Assembly: GCF_020283565.1 (NCBI RefSeq)
Contig: NC_060062.1
Location: 7,415,322 to 7,479,321 of the forward strand
DNA: 64,000 bases
Reading direction: 5' to 3'
Source of the DNA: Trifolium pratense
Lineage: Eukaryota; Streptophyta; Magnoliopsida; Fabales; Fabaceae
This document shows positions 63,958 through 64,000 of the stretch, in pieces. How positions within the stretch are numbered: the first letter of the stretch is position 1; each line of letters begins with the position of its first letter. The position numbers were made by a program, and so were the translations under genes. The notes beneath the pieces are model-generated. The model did not search any database, had not been told where the DNA came from, and saw only the letters and a list, made by a program, of their open reading frames with translations.

Positions 63958-64000
63958 TATATATAATCAACTTAGTAAACAACATACCCCTCTCAAGATG

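Overview
This window is plant nuclear DNA: AT-rich, with GT-AG introns, large intergenic gaps, microsatellites, tRNA-derived SINEs, Stowaway/hAT/Mutator-type miniature elements and a Ty1-copia retrotransposon. The gene families (repeated DUF674 genes, F-box genes with associated domains, a laccase, an O-fucosyltransferase, an R2R3-MYB) and the style of the repeats suggest a papilionoid legume of the Medicago/Trifolium type. That assignment is an inference from recalled family and repeat styles, not a database match.

Layout. 0-8 kb has no convincing host gene. It holds fold-back elements, a diverged direct duplication, and a 3.8 kb Mutator-like element with 9-bp target duplications whose core is two opposed tandem arrays. 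8.4-13 kb carries an eight-exon O-fucosyltransferase gene on the minus strand. 13-21 kb is repeat-rich and contains decayed retroelement coding fragments and SINEs. 21.8-27.7 kb holds a three-exon DUF674 gene whose exons 2 and 3 are present a second time downstream. 29-33.2 kb holds two related F-box genes, one with an internal in-frame deletion; a relic of a DUF674 last exon lies just beyond the intact one. 34.3-40.4 kb is a mitochondrial-carrier pseudogene split by a copia element with identical LTRs. 41.5 kb has a small frame-broken unknown gene. 43.7-47.9 kb holds a second three-exon DUF674 gene with transposons in both introns. 47.9-53.6 kb is mostly empty. 53.7-58.2 kb is a seven-exon laccase gene. 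60.4 kb starts an R2R3-MYB gene that runs off the right edge.

There is no operon-like or pathway cluster; each gene looks independently expressed. The main theme is remodelling of two small gene families (DUF674 and F-box) by segmental duplication, deletion and transposon insertion. I did not find a convincing new molecular system. The most original observations are the duplicated, splice-competent DUF674 3' exon cassette flanked by inverted repeats, and the DUF674 last-exon relic placed where it could act as a 3' exon of an F-box gene.
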